From positions 77,502-141,501 of the forward strand of contig JBLWYD010000003.1 of assembly GCA_048267165.1 (NCBI GenBank): DNA of 64,000 nucleotides, read 5' to 3'. Source of the DNA: PGYR01 sp048267165. GTDB taxonomy: Bacteria; Bacteroidota; Ignavibacteria; Kapaibacteriales; UBA2268. The position numbers and the translations under genes were made by a program. Positions 1-9,084 of the stretch are shown here, one piece after another (the first letter of the stretch is position 1; every line of letters begins with the position of its first letter). The notes beneath the pieces are model-generated. The model was not told the origin of the DNA. It did not search any database and saw only the letters and a program-made list of their open reading frames with translations.

Positions 1-1
1 T

Positions 2-3000
2 AAAATAATAGGACTGACAGTTAACAAGGATTACAATGTAAATTCAATTAACACAATGAAATTAGAGATTAAGCCCTACTCAATTACCTTCGATGACTCT
101 GAACCAAACATTAAAGAAGATTCCACCTTCCAGGTATTATCAAAGTTTGCAGATGCAACGATAGATAGAATAAACCTTAAGAGCGGCGATAATATAATCA
201 CCATCAATGAACAATTCCCAATAAATCTCGAAAAAGGAGTACCCAGAAATATTAGTTTTACCTTCCAACAAAGCGATGAGAAAGCACATTTTTCGGTCTA
301 TGATATAACTAGCAATAATTGCTCTAGTCAACTAAATATCTACTCTGGCTTAAATTACGGGAGTCTGAAGAATAACACTCTGAATATTGTATTTCCTAAT
401 GGAGGCGAGAAGTTCTACTGTGGGATAGATACTAATGTTAGTTGGTTAGGAGTTACAAGTTTGGATTCCATAATTTTGAACTTTAGTAGTGACAATGGAA
501 AGAATTGGCAACAAATTTTAGACTCGAATTCTAGAAGTGAATACTTATGGAGTGTCCCTAGAATCATTAGCGACAGTTGTTTGATTAATATAAAGCAACG
601 AGCTCTCACAAATAAGAAAGAAGGTGAGATAATTTGGAAATATTCATTCGGTGGGGATGAAAATGACTTCTGTTATTCAATTACAGAGACACCTGACAAA
701 GGATATATAGCGGTAGGAAGCTATTCTAACGGTGTAGCTCCTGATTTTAATAGTTCTTTGTATATACTACGTATGGACATTAACGGTAAAAAAGTTTGGG
801 ATAAATACTATGGTGGCAGCGGAATAGATATAGGTTACAAAATAAAATCTTTACGTGGCGGTGGCTATTTAATTATTGGCTCGACTACTTCCAACGATGG
901 GGAAGTTACAAGAATACCTACTGACCAAGATGTTTGGGCAATAAAAATTAATTCTCTTGGTAACATAGAATGGGAAGAGAATTATGGAGGGGCAGCAAAT
1001 GATAATGGATATTCATTTGTAGAGACTCAGTCCGGTGATATAGTAATTGTAGGTTCTAACAATAATGAAGCATCAGTTTGGAAGGTAAATCCATTAGGTG
1101 TTCTGATCTGGCAAAAAAGCTTCAACAACTTAAGTAATTGTGAGGCCAAAGAAATAATAGAAACGGCAAATAATGAATTAATTGTAGTTGGAAGTACAAC
1201 TGGACAATCAGGAACAAAAGGATTTCTATTAAAATTAGACACTGATGGAAATGTAATACGACAAAAAATAACGGCATATAAAATCAATAGTGTTATTAAG
1301 ACTTCTGATAAGAATTATGCTTATGCTGGAATGAGGAACTTTGACATATTAGTTGAGAAAGTAAATTCTGATTTCGATATTTTATGGAGTAAATCATACG
1401 GAGGTGACCTCCATGATGAAGCAAATGACCTGATCGAATTAGATAATGGTGATATTCTAATAACTGGTGAAACTAATTCTGTAAGTAATGAATTTAATAG
1501 GAATTTCGGTTTTAGTGACTATTTTCTAATCCGATTAGATAAAGACGGAACAAGAAAATGGTCAGCTCCTTATGGTGCGAATAGACTAGAAGTTGCCAAT
1601 CAAGTTATACTAACAGGAAATGGTCACTATGTAATAGCGGGTTCTTCTAATACTTTTTATCACGATAATATCAAGGATAATCATGGAGAATTTGACTTTT
1701 GGTTGATTAAATTAAATGGGAATGATCCTTACCTCCAATCCGATACATCGGACGCGTTGTTTTCTATTATAATGCCGGAGCCAGTTATACAGATTAATAA
1801 CATTGACATGGGACAGATGATAGTTGGCAGTACTAAAGATACGATTGTGTCTTCGGTTATCTGCAATGTAGGTGATGCACCGTTGCACGTTCTGGGAGTT
1901 GATATAACTGGTGGTAATGCTAGTGAATTCCTTATTTCGCGTGGGGCTGGTGATTTCTATTTGGAGAAGGATTCATGTCAGGATATGATGTTCGAGTTTA
2001 CACCTTTGGCACTTGGTAATAGAACTGTCTATGCCACTATAAGAACGACCATAGGTGATTTCCGAGATACTATACATATACGTGGGGTTGGTATTGCTCC
2101 AGCTATTGAGGTGACTTCTGAGGTAGTTGACTTTGGTGTATTTGAACTTGGAGAAGGAAAAGATACGACTTTATTTTTAGTGAAAAATGTTGGGAGTACT
2201 GATATAACAATTACTGATACCCAAATCAGTGGGCCAGATATGGAGCAGTTTACACTTAACTCAACACCTCGTAGCTACACAATAGCCGTTGGAAAGGAGA
2301 AAGAATTCAAGCTAAACTACACAGCAAAATTAGGCGGTAAATCAAACTCATACTTAGATTTTCACTATGAAGGTATTGGCTCTCCTTTACGCTCTCTACT
2401 TTTTGCAGAGGGAATCGGAGGTGAGGTTTACCCTGTAGTAGCTGATGCTTATGTCGGTGAGACAGTAAATTTAAACTTATTTTTAGGTAAGATAAAACCA
2501 GAAGGACTCCGTGAAATAGCTACAAAATTCTCTGCAATAGTTAGCTATAACTCGACTATACTAGCACCTATTGACAAGTCAATGAGCGTTAACACTATAT
2601 TAGGTAAGTCATTTATATCAATTGCAGGCAAACTAAGTGGAGTACCACAAATAGCAACAGTACCTATGAAAGTAGGACTCGGCACAGACGACAGAAGTGG
2701 TCTGGTAATCACAGAGTTCCAGCTATATAACGCTAATGGCGATTCGGTGGATTATGACATAGAGCCGGGTGTTGGAGAGTTCAACGTGCTTGGTATATGT
2801 GAAGAAGGCGGCAAGAGATTAATCAACCCGAATGGAGATGCAGTTGAAATTCAGGTAATCACAGAAAGTAATTCAGGTAACGCACACATCCACCTAACAT
2901 TAATAGAAACGGGGCAAACAGAGCTAGAAATCTATGACCAAATTGGTAACAAGATAGAAACAGTTTATTTAGGCACACCATCTGCTGGTTCGCAAGAAAT

Positions 3001-3097
3001 CAACTTAGACTTAAGCAAATATGCCAATGGTCGTTACTACATTAAGCTAACAACACCAACAATCACAAAGACAGAGATAATAGAGGTAGTGAGGTAG
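2..3097 (+). CDS. Large T9SS-exported surface protein, 5' end outside the window
   Basis: The frame is open from the first full codon with no stop before the ATG at 56, so that ATG is probably internal. Numbering from it, the protein has a beta-sandwich with FPNGGE near residue 113, about six propeller-like repeats of roughly 60 residues (195-560) with a W..(Y/F)GG..G pattern such as WDKYYGGSG, two ASPM/SPD2/Hydin-like Ig modules (578-800), and a C-terminal type IX sorting domain (about 930-1013) ending TEIIEVVR. The same order is seen in the 1326-residue protein at 38014-41994, which adds a signal peptide and a VWA domain in front. The missing N-terminus is therefore expected to hold a VWA domain just upstream. 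Likely role: cell-surface or secreted adhesin-like protein; the exact function is unknown. Confidence 0.85.
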   Translation, partial: KIIGLTVNKDYNVNSINTMKLEIKPYSITFDDSEPNIKEDSTFQVLSKFADATIDRINLKSGDNIITINEQFPINLEKGVPRNISFTFQQSDEKAHFSVYDITSNNCSSQLNIYSGLNYGSLKNNTLNIVFPNGGEKFYCGIDTNVSWLGVTSLDSIILNFSSDNGKNWQQILDSNSRSEYLWSVPRIISDSCLINIKQRALTNKKEGEIIWKYSFGGDENDFCYSITETPDKGYIAVGSYSNGVAPDFNSSLYILRMDINGKKVWDKYYGGSGIDIGYKIKSLRGGGYLIIGSTTSNDGEVTRIPTDQDVWAIKINSLGNIEWEENYGGAANDNGYSFVETQSGDIVIVGSNNNEASVWKVNPLGVLIWQKSFNNLSNCEAKEIIETANNELIVVGSTTGQSGTKGFLLKLDTDGNVIRQKITAYKINSVIKTSDKNYAYAGMRNFDILVEKVNSDFDILWSKSYGGDLHDEANDLIELDNGDILITGETNSVSNEFNRNFGFSDYFLIRLDKDGTRKWSAPYGANRLEVANQVILTGNGHYVIAGSSNTFYHDNIKDNHGEFDFWLIKLNGNDPYLQSDTSDALFSIIMPEPVIQINNIDMGQMIVGSTKDTIVSSVICNVGDAPLHVLGVDITGGNASEFLISRGAGDFYLEKDSCQDMMFEFTPLALGNRTVYATIRTTIGDFRDTIHIRGVGIAPAIEVTSEVVDFGVFELGEGKDTTLFLVKNVGSTDITITDTQISGPDMEQFTLNSTPRSYTIAVGKEKEFKLNYTAKLGGKSNSYLDFHYEGIGSPLRSLLFAEGIGGEVYPVVADAYVGETVNLNLFLGKIKPEGLREIATKFSAIVSYNSTILAPIDKSMSVNTILGKSFISIAGKLSGVPQIATVPMKVGLGTDDRSGLVITEFQLYNANGDSVDYDIEPGVGEFNVLGICEEGGKRLINPNGDAVEIQVITESNSGNAHIHLTLIETGQTELEIYDQIGNKIETVYLGTPSAGSQEINLDLSKYANGRYYIKLTTPTITKTEIIEVVR

Positions 3098-3498
3098 ATT
3101 GGGGGGCATTCGTTTTCTTCCTAGGGGCTTTGGCTTGCTAACCAAGCTGTAAACATGGACTAGCCCGCTAGGGCTGATGGTCATGGTGGATAAATGGGCT
3201 ACAGATATTTCGCCACTCTGTGGCTTTTGCTTGAACGTCACTCGCGAGTGAATGTAATGAGAGATTGAGGAGGATAAATAAAATATGTTCACTGAGGCTC
3301 TCGAATTGTAAGCATTTTATTTATTACTCGTGCTGAGGTACTCGAAGTAACATAAGGCAATGTAATTTCCAGCACCAAAAAAGAACTCTCACCTTAACTA
3401 TATATATTTACTATATTATTCTTAACTTTGATATTTGCTAGTTTGCAAAAATTTAGATTTTACTCGCTCGTCTATAGCGGGGAAAGTTTTATTTTTTT
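3098..3498. repeat. Gene-free stretch with a cluster of short hairpins
   Basis: About 400 bases without a credible gene. It holds closely spaced inverted repeats: GCTTG/CAAGC at 3133-3147, AGCCC/GGGCT at 3162-3175, GCCAC/GTGGC at 3212-3224, and a 12-bp perfect palindrome CACTCGCGAGTG at 3239-3250. Bases 3261-3280 match, in inverted orientation and with one difference, a stretch at 63725-63744 in another intergenic region. This looks like decayed dispersed intergenic repeat material. The 3' part (about 3390-3498) is very AT-rich and probably carries the grpE promoter, but no clear promoter was identified. Confidence 0.6.
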
Positions 3499-4164
3499 AT
3501 GGAGATAAATAGAATGGAAAAGAAAAAACCACTACGCGGTAGTAGTGACAAATTGAAAGATTTATACAATACTTATGTTAAAAACGACGAAAGAGAGATA
3601 GATATCAAAACTGAAGATGATGAATTGACTGATGAGCAAATCAGTGAGCTAGAGGCAGAAGTCTCAGTATCAGATGAGTTAGAAGAAGATGAGCTGGAGT
3701 TCAGAGTAGATGACCTAGAAAATCAGGTGGAATCACTCAAAGATCAGCTACTTCGTAAAACTGCCGAAATGGAAAACCTAAGACGCAGAACTCAGAAAGA
3801 GAAAGAAGAATTAGTAAAATACGCAAATGAAAGATTGATAGTGAATTTGATAGATATTCCTGATGATTTGTCTAATGCACTACAGGCGGCAAAACAAGAA
3901 AATAGCAGCAAAGAATCTGTTGTGCAAGGAATAGAGATGATTCATAATAAGGCATTCAGACTATTCGAAAATGCTGGATTGCAACTGATGACTATAGAAA
4001 CTGGTTCTGAGTTCGACGTGGAATATCACGAAGCACTTATGCAACAGCCGTCTGAGGAAATACCCGAAGGACATATAATAGCTGTGATTCAATCTGGATA
4101 CTTGCTGAATGATAAAGTAATCCGCCATGCGAAAGTTGTAACATCATCTGGTTCTGCAGAATAA
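3499..4164 (+). CDS. grpE: Nucleotide exchange factor GrpE
   Basis: 221 residues. GrpE releases ADP from DnaK and works with DnaJ in cytoplasmic protein folding. An acidic N-terminal tail (about 1-70) is followed by a long coiled coil (about 72-115, with KTAEMENLRRRTQKEKEE), the four-helix dimer region, and the C-terminal beta domain with YHEALMQ and GYLLNDKVIRHAKV, the usual GrpE signature. An alternative in-frame ATG at 3514 has GGAGA eight bases upstream and may be the true start. dnaJ follows after 16 bases, the expected chaperone pairing. Family assignment is firm. Confidence 0.96.
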   Translation: MEINRMEKKKPLRGSSDKLKDLYNTYVKNDEREIDIKTEDDELTDEQISELEAEVSVSDELEEDELEFRVDDLENQVESLKDQLLRKTAEMENLRRRTQKEKEELVKYANERLIVNLIDIPDDLSNALQAAKQENSSKESVVQGIEMIHNKAFRLFENAGLQLMTIETGSEFDVEYHEALMQQPSEEIPEGHIIAVIQSGYLLNDKVIRHAKVVTSSGSAE

Positions 4165-4180
4165 ATAATTAAGTGAGAAA

Positions 4181-5341
4181 ATGAGCGAAAAAAGAGACTA
4201 TTACGAAGTACTAGAAGTAACAAAAACTGCGGATAAAACGGAGATAAAGTCAGCTTATAGAAGATTGGCTATCCAATATCACCCCGATAAGAATCCTGAT
4301 AACCCAGCAGCAGAAGACAAATTCAAAGAAGCGTCGGAAGCTTATGACGTACTTTCGAATGAAGAAAAGCGCGCTAGATACGACCGATTCGGTCATCAAG
4401 GAATGCGTGGTGCAGGTGCAGGTGGCGGACAACCCGGATTCTCCAATGTAGAGGATATATTCTCTAACTTTGGTGATATTTTCGGCGGCTCTATATTCGA
4501 AGATTTATTCGGTGGTGGCGGCGGTCAACGTGGTCAAGGCAGAAGACGCGATGAGCGTGGTGCAGACCTAAAAATCAAAATGCCACTTACATTAGAAGAG
4601 ATAGCAACTGGTGCAGAGAAAACTATTAGAGTTAAGAAATATAACGCTTGCGGTGATTGCTCAGGTAGCGGTGCCAAAGGTGGTAGCAGTGGTTACAATA
4701 CTTGTCAGACTTGCCAAGGGCAAGGACAAGTGAAGCAAGTTAGCCGCTCTATGTTCGGTCAGTTTGTCAATATACAGGCATGCCCGAATTGCCAAGGTAG
4801 TGGACAGATGATCAAAGACGCTTGTAATACTTGCGAAGGCGAAGGTAGAGTACGAGACGAAGAGAAAATCTCTGTCGAAATACCTGCTGGAGTAGAAGAA
4901 GGCAACTACTTGACTATAGCTAGAAAGGGGCACGCAGGCCGCAGAGGTGGTTCGCATGGTGACCTAATAGTTATTATCGAGGAAAAAGAGCATAAGTACC
5001 TAACTCGTGATGGCGAAAATGTTATCTATAAACTGAAAATTAGCTTCCCAGATGCAGCACTTGGTGTGAGAGTAGAAGTACCTACACTATATGGTACAGA
5101 GAACGTTGATATCAAATCTGGTATCCAACCGGGTGAGACTGTAGTGCTTAAAAACAAGGGTTTGCCAAGACTAAATTCGTACAGAAAAGGCGAGCAAATA
5201 ATAATTGCTGATATCTATGTGCCGAAAAAAGTTTCGGGTGATGAAAAATCTCTCTTGAAAAAGTTAAAAGAAAGTGATAATTTTAAACCCAACAATGATG
5301 GCAAAGGATTTTTCGAAAAAGTAAAGGGTGCATTTTTCTAA
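4181..5341 (+). CDS. dnaJ: Chaperone protein DnaJ
   Basis: 386 residues, full length for the family. It stimulates DnaK ATPase activity and hands over unfolded client proteins. The J domain (5-70) has the HPD motif at 34-36. A Gly/Phe-rich linker (73-125) follows, then four zinc-binding repeats with cysteine pairs C157/C160, C175/C178, C201/C204 and C215/C218, and the two C-terminal substrate-binding beta domains. It lies 16 bases after grpE and 3 bases before a helix-hairpin-helix gene, so the three are probably co-transcribed. Confidence 0.97.
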   Translation: MSEKRDYYEVLEVTKTADKTEIKSAYRRLAIQYHPDKNPDNPAAEDKFKEASEAYDVLSNEEKRARYDRFGHQGMRGAGAGGGQPGFSNVEDIFSNFGDIFGGSIFEDLFGGGGGQRGQGRRRDERGADLKIKMPLTLEEIATGAEKTIRVKKYNACGDCSGSGAKGGSSGYNTCQTCQGQGQVKQVSRSMFGQFVNIQACPNCQGSGQMIKDACNTCEGEGRVRDEEKISVEIPAGVEEGNYLTIARKGHAGRRGGSHGDLIVIIEEKEHKYLTRDGENVIYKLKISFPDAALGVRVEVPTLYGTENVDIKSGIQPGETVVLKNKGLPRLNSYRKGEQIIIADIYVPKKVSGDEKSLLKKLKESDNFKPNNDGKGFFEKVKGAFF

Positions 5342-5344
5342 ACA

Positions 5345-5830
5345 ATGAATATAGCTAAGCATATAGCGAAAATACAAACTGTCTTCGGAGCATCTAAATT
5401 CGAGGTTATGATTGCATCGCTTATACTAGCTGGACTGACTATCGGTCAATTCGTTACTTTAGAAAAAAGAGAAGACCTAAGTGTACTAACACAAGAGTTA
5501 AGTGCGTACAATTCGGCTATGCAAACCTCATTCATCGGTATAGATAATGAAGGTAATGTAAATGAAGATCTGGCACTAGGCGATACGGTCATTAAAAAGA
5601 AGAGCAAGTTTCCCGAGAAGAAGAAGGAAGAAAAATTAGTTGGTAAAATCAATATCAACTCTGCTTCGAAAGTACAGCTAATGAAGCTAAAGGGTATAGG
5701 TGAGAAAACGGCTCAGAAAATAATAGATTACAGAGCTAAAACGCCATTCAACTCGATAGAAGATATACAGAACGTAAAAGGCATAGGGCCTAAGAAATTT
5801 GAAAGTATGAAAGAACATATAACTGTTTAA
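5345..5830 (+). CDS. ComEA-like helix-hairpin-helix protein with N-terminal membrane anchor
   Basis: 161 residues. One hydrophobic segment (about 19-40) is followed by a charged low-complexity linker and two helix-hairpin-helix motifs at the C-terminus (LMKLKGIGEKTAQKI and IQNVKGIGPKKF). Such motifs bind DNA without sequence specificity. Anchored HhH proteins of this size are usually annotated as ComEA-related, with a possible role in DNA uptake, but many are chromosomal proteins of unknown role. It starts 3 bases after dnaJ and ends 12 bases before gcvT, so it sits inside that operon. No other competence gene is in the window, so the role stays open. Confidence 0.8.
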   Translation: MNIAKHIAKIQTVFGASKFEVMIASLILAGLTIGQFVTLEKREDLSVLTQELSAYNSAMQTSFIGIDNEGNVNEDLALGDTVIKKKSKFPEKKKEEKLVGKININSASKVQLMKLKGIGEKTAQKIIDYRAKTPFNSIEDIQNVKGIGPKKFESMKEHITV

Positions 5831-5842
5831 CAAGGAATTAAT

Positions 5843-6934
5843 ATGAAAAAGACTGGTTTTTATAATCAACATATAGAGTTGAATGCTAAGATGGTTAGCT
5901 TCGCCGGATTCGAAATGCCTATCCAATACCCCAAAGGTATAATCCACGAACATAAAGTAGTTAGAAATACGGTTGGAGTATTCGACGTTACACACATGGG
6001 CGAATTTTTCGTGCAAGGACCAGAAGCGTTGAATTTAGTTCAAAAGCTAATCACTAATGACGCATCTACATTAGAAATCGGTCAAGTATTATACACAGCT
6101 ATGTGCTACGAAGATGGCGGTATAGTAGATGATTTGTTGACATACAAAATAGCTGAAGACCACTATTTACTTGTAGTTAATGGCTCGAACGTAGATAAAG
6201 ATTACGCTTGGGTAGAGAAAAATGCAGCGGGATTCGATTGTGAAATCAGAAACGAGTCAGATGAGTATTTACTACTAGCTGTACAAGGACCAAAATCAAA
6301 AGACACAATCAAGAAATTGACTGATTGCAATCTGGACGATATGGAATTCTATCGCTTCGCTTATGGACAAACATTAGCTGGTGTACCGGCTATAGTTTCT
6401 AGAACTGGCTACACAGGTGAACTTGGCTACGAGCTATATTTCAAAGGTGGCGAGGCAGAAGCTAAGAAAGTTTGGGACGCTATAATGGAAGCAGGTGCAG
6501 AGTTCGGTATAGAGGCAGTTGGTCTTGGTTGCCGTGATACTCTTAGATTAGAGAAAGGATATGCACTATATGGCAATGATATAAATCAGGATACTAACCC
6601 GATTGAAGCAGGACTTGGCTGGATAACTAAACTAGCAAAAGATGATTTCAACGGTAAAGCAGTAATGGAAAAAGTAAAAGCAGATAACCCCGAACGCCGA
6701 TTAGTCGGATTCGAAGTAACTGCTGATAGATTCATAGCTCGTCAAGGATATAAAATATTCAAAGGCGAAGAAGAAATCGGTTTCGTAACTAGCGGTAACC
6801 TATCTCCATCATTGGATAAACCTATCGGTATGGGTTATGTGAAATGGGACTACAAAGCCCCAGAAACAGAAATAGAAATTGAAGCTAGAGGCAAACGATT
6901 CCCTGCTACTGTGAAGAAAATGCCGTTGATATAA
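5843..6934 (+). CDS. gcvT: Glycine cleavage system T protein (aminomethyltransferase)
   Basis: 363 residues, normal length. GcvT transfers the methylene group from the aminomethyl-lipoyl H protein to tetrahydrofolate and releases ammonia. Visible family features are the N-terminal FEMPIQYP segment, VFDVTHMGEF, the folate-binding core with SRTGYTGELGYELY, and GLGCRDTLRLEKGYALYG near the middle. AAGGA lies upstream of the ATG. It is the last gene of the grpE-dnaJ-HhH-gcvT run and is followed by a strong terminator. The other glycine-cleavage genes are not in the window. Confidence 0.96.
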   Translation: MKKTGFYNQHIELNAKMVSFAGFEMPIQYPKGIIHEHKVVRNTVGVFDVTHMGEFFVQGPEALNLVQKLITNDASTLEIGQVLYTAMCYEDGGIVDDLLTYKIAEDHYLLVVNGSNVDKDYAWVEKNAAGFDCEIRNESDEYLLLAVQGPKSKDTIKKLTDCNLDDMEFYRFAYGQTLAGVPAIVSRTGYTGELGYELYFKGGEAEAKKVWDAIMEAGAEFGIEAVGLGCRDTLRLEKGYALYGNDINQDTNPIEAGLGWITKLAKDDFNGKAVMEKVKADNPERRLVGFEVTADRFIARQGYKIFKGEEEIGFVTSGNLSPSLDKPIGMGYVKWDYKAPETEIEIEARGKRFPATVKKMPLI

Positions 6935-6965
6935 GTAATTTCTTATACAACAGATAAGATTAATG

Positions 6966-7000
6966 AATCCGAATTTCAAATAGAAGTTCGGATTTTTTTT
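6966..7000 (+). terminator. Rho-independent terminator after gcvT
   Basis: Eight-base-pair stem AATCCGAA (6966-6973) with TTCGGATT (6987-6994), followed directly by a run of Ts to 7000. It lies 32 bases after the gcvT stop and would end the grpE-gcvT transcript. Confidence 0.88.
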
Positions 7001-7077
7001 AAGACTAATTAACTTTATACTATTTACAAACGTAAACTGTAAAATTTCAATTAATAAATTTGCACAAGTATTAAAGT

Positions 7078-8208
7078 ATGACTCTAACTACTAAATTGTT
7101 TACTCTATTTTTATTTCCATTTCTACTGATTGCCAATGCTTCTTGCACTGAAAATAATCTAGATAAATTACCACCTAATAGAATCGAAACCAATTTAAGC
7201 GAAACTAGCAATAGATTGAAATTTACTACTGGTATCCGCTCTATTTACGAAGATAGTAAAGGGAATTTATGGTTTGGTAGCCATAATGAAGGAGTCGCTA
7301 AATATGATGGTAAAATATTTCAGTACTTTACTACAGAGGAGGGACTTAGCAATAATCAAGTTAGAACTATTCAAGAAGATAATAAAAGTAATATTTGGCT
7401 GGGTACAGCGAGTGGTACAACAAGGTATGATGGCAATAAGTTTACTACTCAGAATCCGATAGAGGAATCACTAAGCTTTGATGCTCCGTATGGAATTAGA
7501 ACTAATCAAGCCCCAATCAAAAAAAATAATCTTCCGGTATCAAAGGGCGCTAAGTCAGATCTTTGGTTCAATGCTGGTTTAAAAAGTGGTGCTATAAAAT
7601 ATGATGGAAACGTATTGACTTATTTACCTTTCCCTAAACCAAAGCACATTAATAAAAATAGTTCTTACGAAGTAACCGGAATAGCTGTTGGCAAAAATAA
7701 TATAACTTGGTTCGCAACTTTTGCTGCTATTTTCGGATTTGATGGTGAAAAATTTACAATTGTAGAAGACGAGAGCCTGGGGCTAAGTAAAGAGATTGGC
7801 GAATTGCACGTCAGAAGCATACTAGAAGATAGTAAAGGGCACTTATGGATAGGCAACAATGGACTCGGAGTTTTTGTAAAAAGAGGAGACACATTTATTG
7901 ATTTCACTAAACAACATGGATTAGTGAGTAATAAAACTTTGAGAGACGGCTCTGTTTCACCTCAAGGTACACTAGAACACGTATTTGTTATTTTCGAAGA
8001 CAGCCAAGGCAATATTTGGTTTGCTGACAGAGATACTGGTGCATGGAAATATGATGGCAAATCAATGACTAATTTCACAAAAGAAGATGGGTTAACCACA
8101 ACTCATATTTGGGAAATTTATGAAACCAAGAATCATGAGTTACTTTTTGGAATGGGAGATGGAAGAGTTTGTAAGTTTAATGGAATAACTTTTGAAACAG
8201 TTTATTAA
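7078..8208 (+). CDS. Probable lipoprotein of two-component-regulator-propeller repeats
   Basis: 376 residues. The N-terminus is a hydrophobic signal ending in ANASC, a plausible but not canonical lipobox. The body repeats the Reg_prop pattern, such as YEDSKGNLWFGS, QEDNKSNIWLGT, LEDSKGHLWIGN and FEDSQGNIWFAD, each followed by a KYDG-type strand. In hybrid two-component sensors these repeats form a periplasmic beta-propeller. Here the protein is only the propeller, with no histidine kinase or transmembrane helix at the C-terminus. It may be a free-standing sensor or binding protein at the envelope. It stands alone between the gcvT terminator and the flagellar cluster. Ligand unknown. Confidence 0.75.
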   Translation: MTLTTKLFTLFLFPFLLIANASCTENNLDKLPPNRIETNLSETSNRLKFTTGIRSIYEDSKGNLWFGSHNEGVAKYDGKIFQYFTTEEGLSNNQVRTIQEDNKSNIWLGTASGTTRYDGNKFTTQNPIEESLSFDAPYGIRTNQAPIKKNNLPVSKGAKSDLWFNAGLKSGAIKYDGNVLTYLPFPKPKHINKNSSYEVTGIAVGKNNITWFATFAAIFGFDGEKFTIVEDESLGLSKEIGELHVRSILEDSKGHLWIGNNGLGVFVKRGDTFIDFTKQHGLVSNKTLRDGSVSPQGTLEHVFVIFEDSQGNIWFADRDTGAWKYDGKSMTNFTKEDGLTTTHIWEIYETKNHELLFGMGDGRVCKFNGITFETVY

Positions 8209-8480
8209 AAAATATTCTACCCTTTCCACCATTCCAACAGACCAAAAGCACAATTTTAGCCAAATTTTAACTTTGTTTAATAATGATGAAAATTTAATTA
8301 AACCTTATATCATTTTATAATTATCATTATTGCATAACTTACAAAGGAATCATCTAATTAGTTAGTTTTATGGCACGGTTATTTACTGCTTTATTTGTTG
8401 GAAAACTTTGTCTTGAGCTAATGTATAGATATATTAACTCCGATAAAGTAACTACAATCAAAAAATTAATTGGAATTCTA

Positions 8481-9074
8481 ATGGCTGACGATTTAGAAAC
8501 TCAAGACGTAAACGACGAAAAAGCGAAAAAAGAAAAGAAAGGCTCCCCACTCAAAATGATATTGTTGGTGGTAGGAATACTTGTTGTTAATGCTATTATA
8601 GTGATTGGCGTTGTCAAATTTTTCTTCTCAGATGCTGCACATGACGAGCATCCGAAGGAAGCTACAGCTGAACAACAGGGTCATAGCGAAAAAGATGAAT
8701 TTGCTGAATTCAAGAATCCCGAAGAGACTTTTTTCGAGACAGAAAGTCAACGTAAAATAATAAGTACGGGTCGTATAACTACTAACCCAGCTAATTCGAT
8801 TAAGAAATTCATTATTATAAATCTGGGATTAGAGTATAGAATAAAGCCAGATTTGCCAGTAGAAGAATTCGATATGGAAAAGCCACTAATGCAGAAGCTT
8901 ATGATTCGCCTAAAAGCGAAAATCACTGACAGATTAGGTGCTATGAGAGTAGAGGAATTAGTAAGACAACGATCAGAGCTTACGGCTTTGTTCAAAGAAG
9001 ATTTGCAAGAGTTATTCAACGAAAATCAGATGTTTCTACGAGAAGTATATCTGAACGAGTTTTTGATACAATAA
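8481..9074 (+). CDS. fliL: Flagellar basal body-associated protein FliL
   Basis: The frame is open from an ATG at 8370, but the start is placed at 8481 (MADDLETQD) because this gives the usual FliL layout of a short charged cytoplasmic tail, one membrane segment (about residues 25-45) and a periplasmic domain; the extra 37 residues look non-coding. FliL surrounds the stator units of the flagellar motor. The C-terminal domain shows IIINLGLEYRI and the RLGAMRVEELVRQRSEL region typical of the family. It is followed after 10 bases by fliM, the standard order. Confidence 0.85.
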   Translation: MADDLETQDVNDEKAKKEKKGSPLKMILLVVGILVVNAIIVIGVVKFFFSDAAHDEHPKEATAEQQGHSEKDEFAEFKNPEETFFETESQRKIISTGRITTNPANSIKKFIIINLGLEYRIKPDLPVEEFDMEKPLMQKLMIRLKAKITDRLGAMRVEELVRQRSELTALFKEDLQELFNENQMFLREVYLNEFLIQ

Positions 9075-9084
9075 TAAAAGACTA

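Noticed and set aside
3047..3292. Minus-strand frame of 81 residues over the end of the first gene
   Set aside because: It overlaps the end of the first gene, has Cys-rich low-complexity content and lies in hairpin-rich intergenic DNA.
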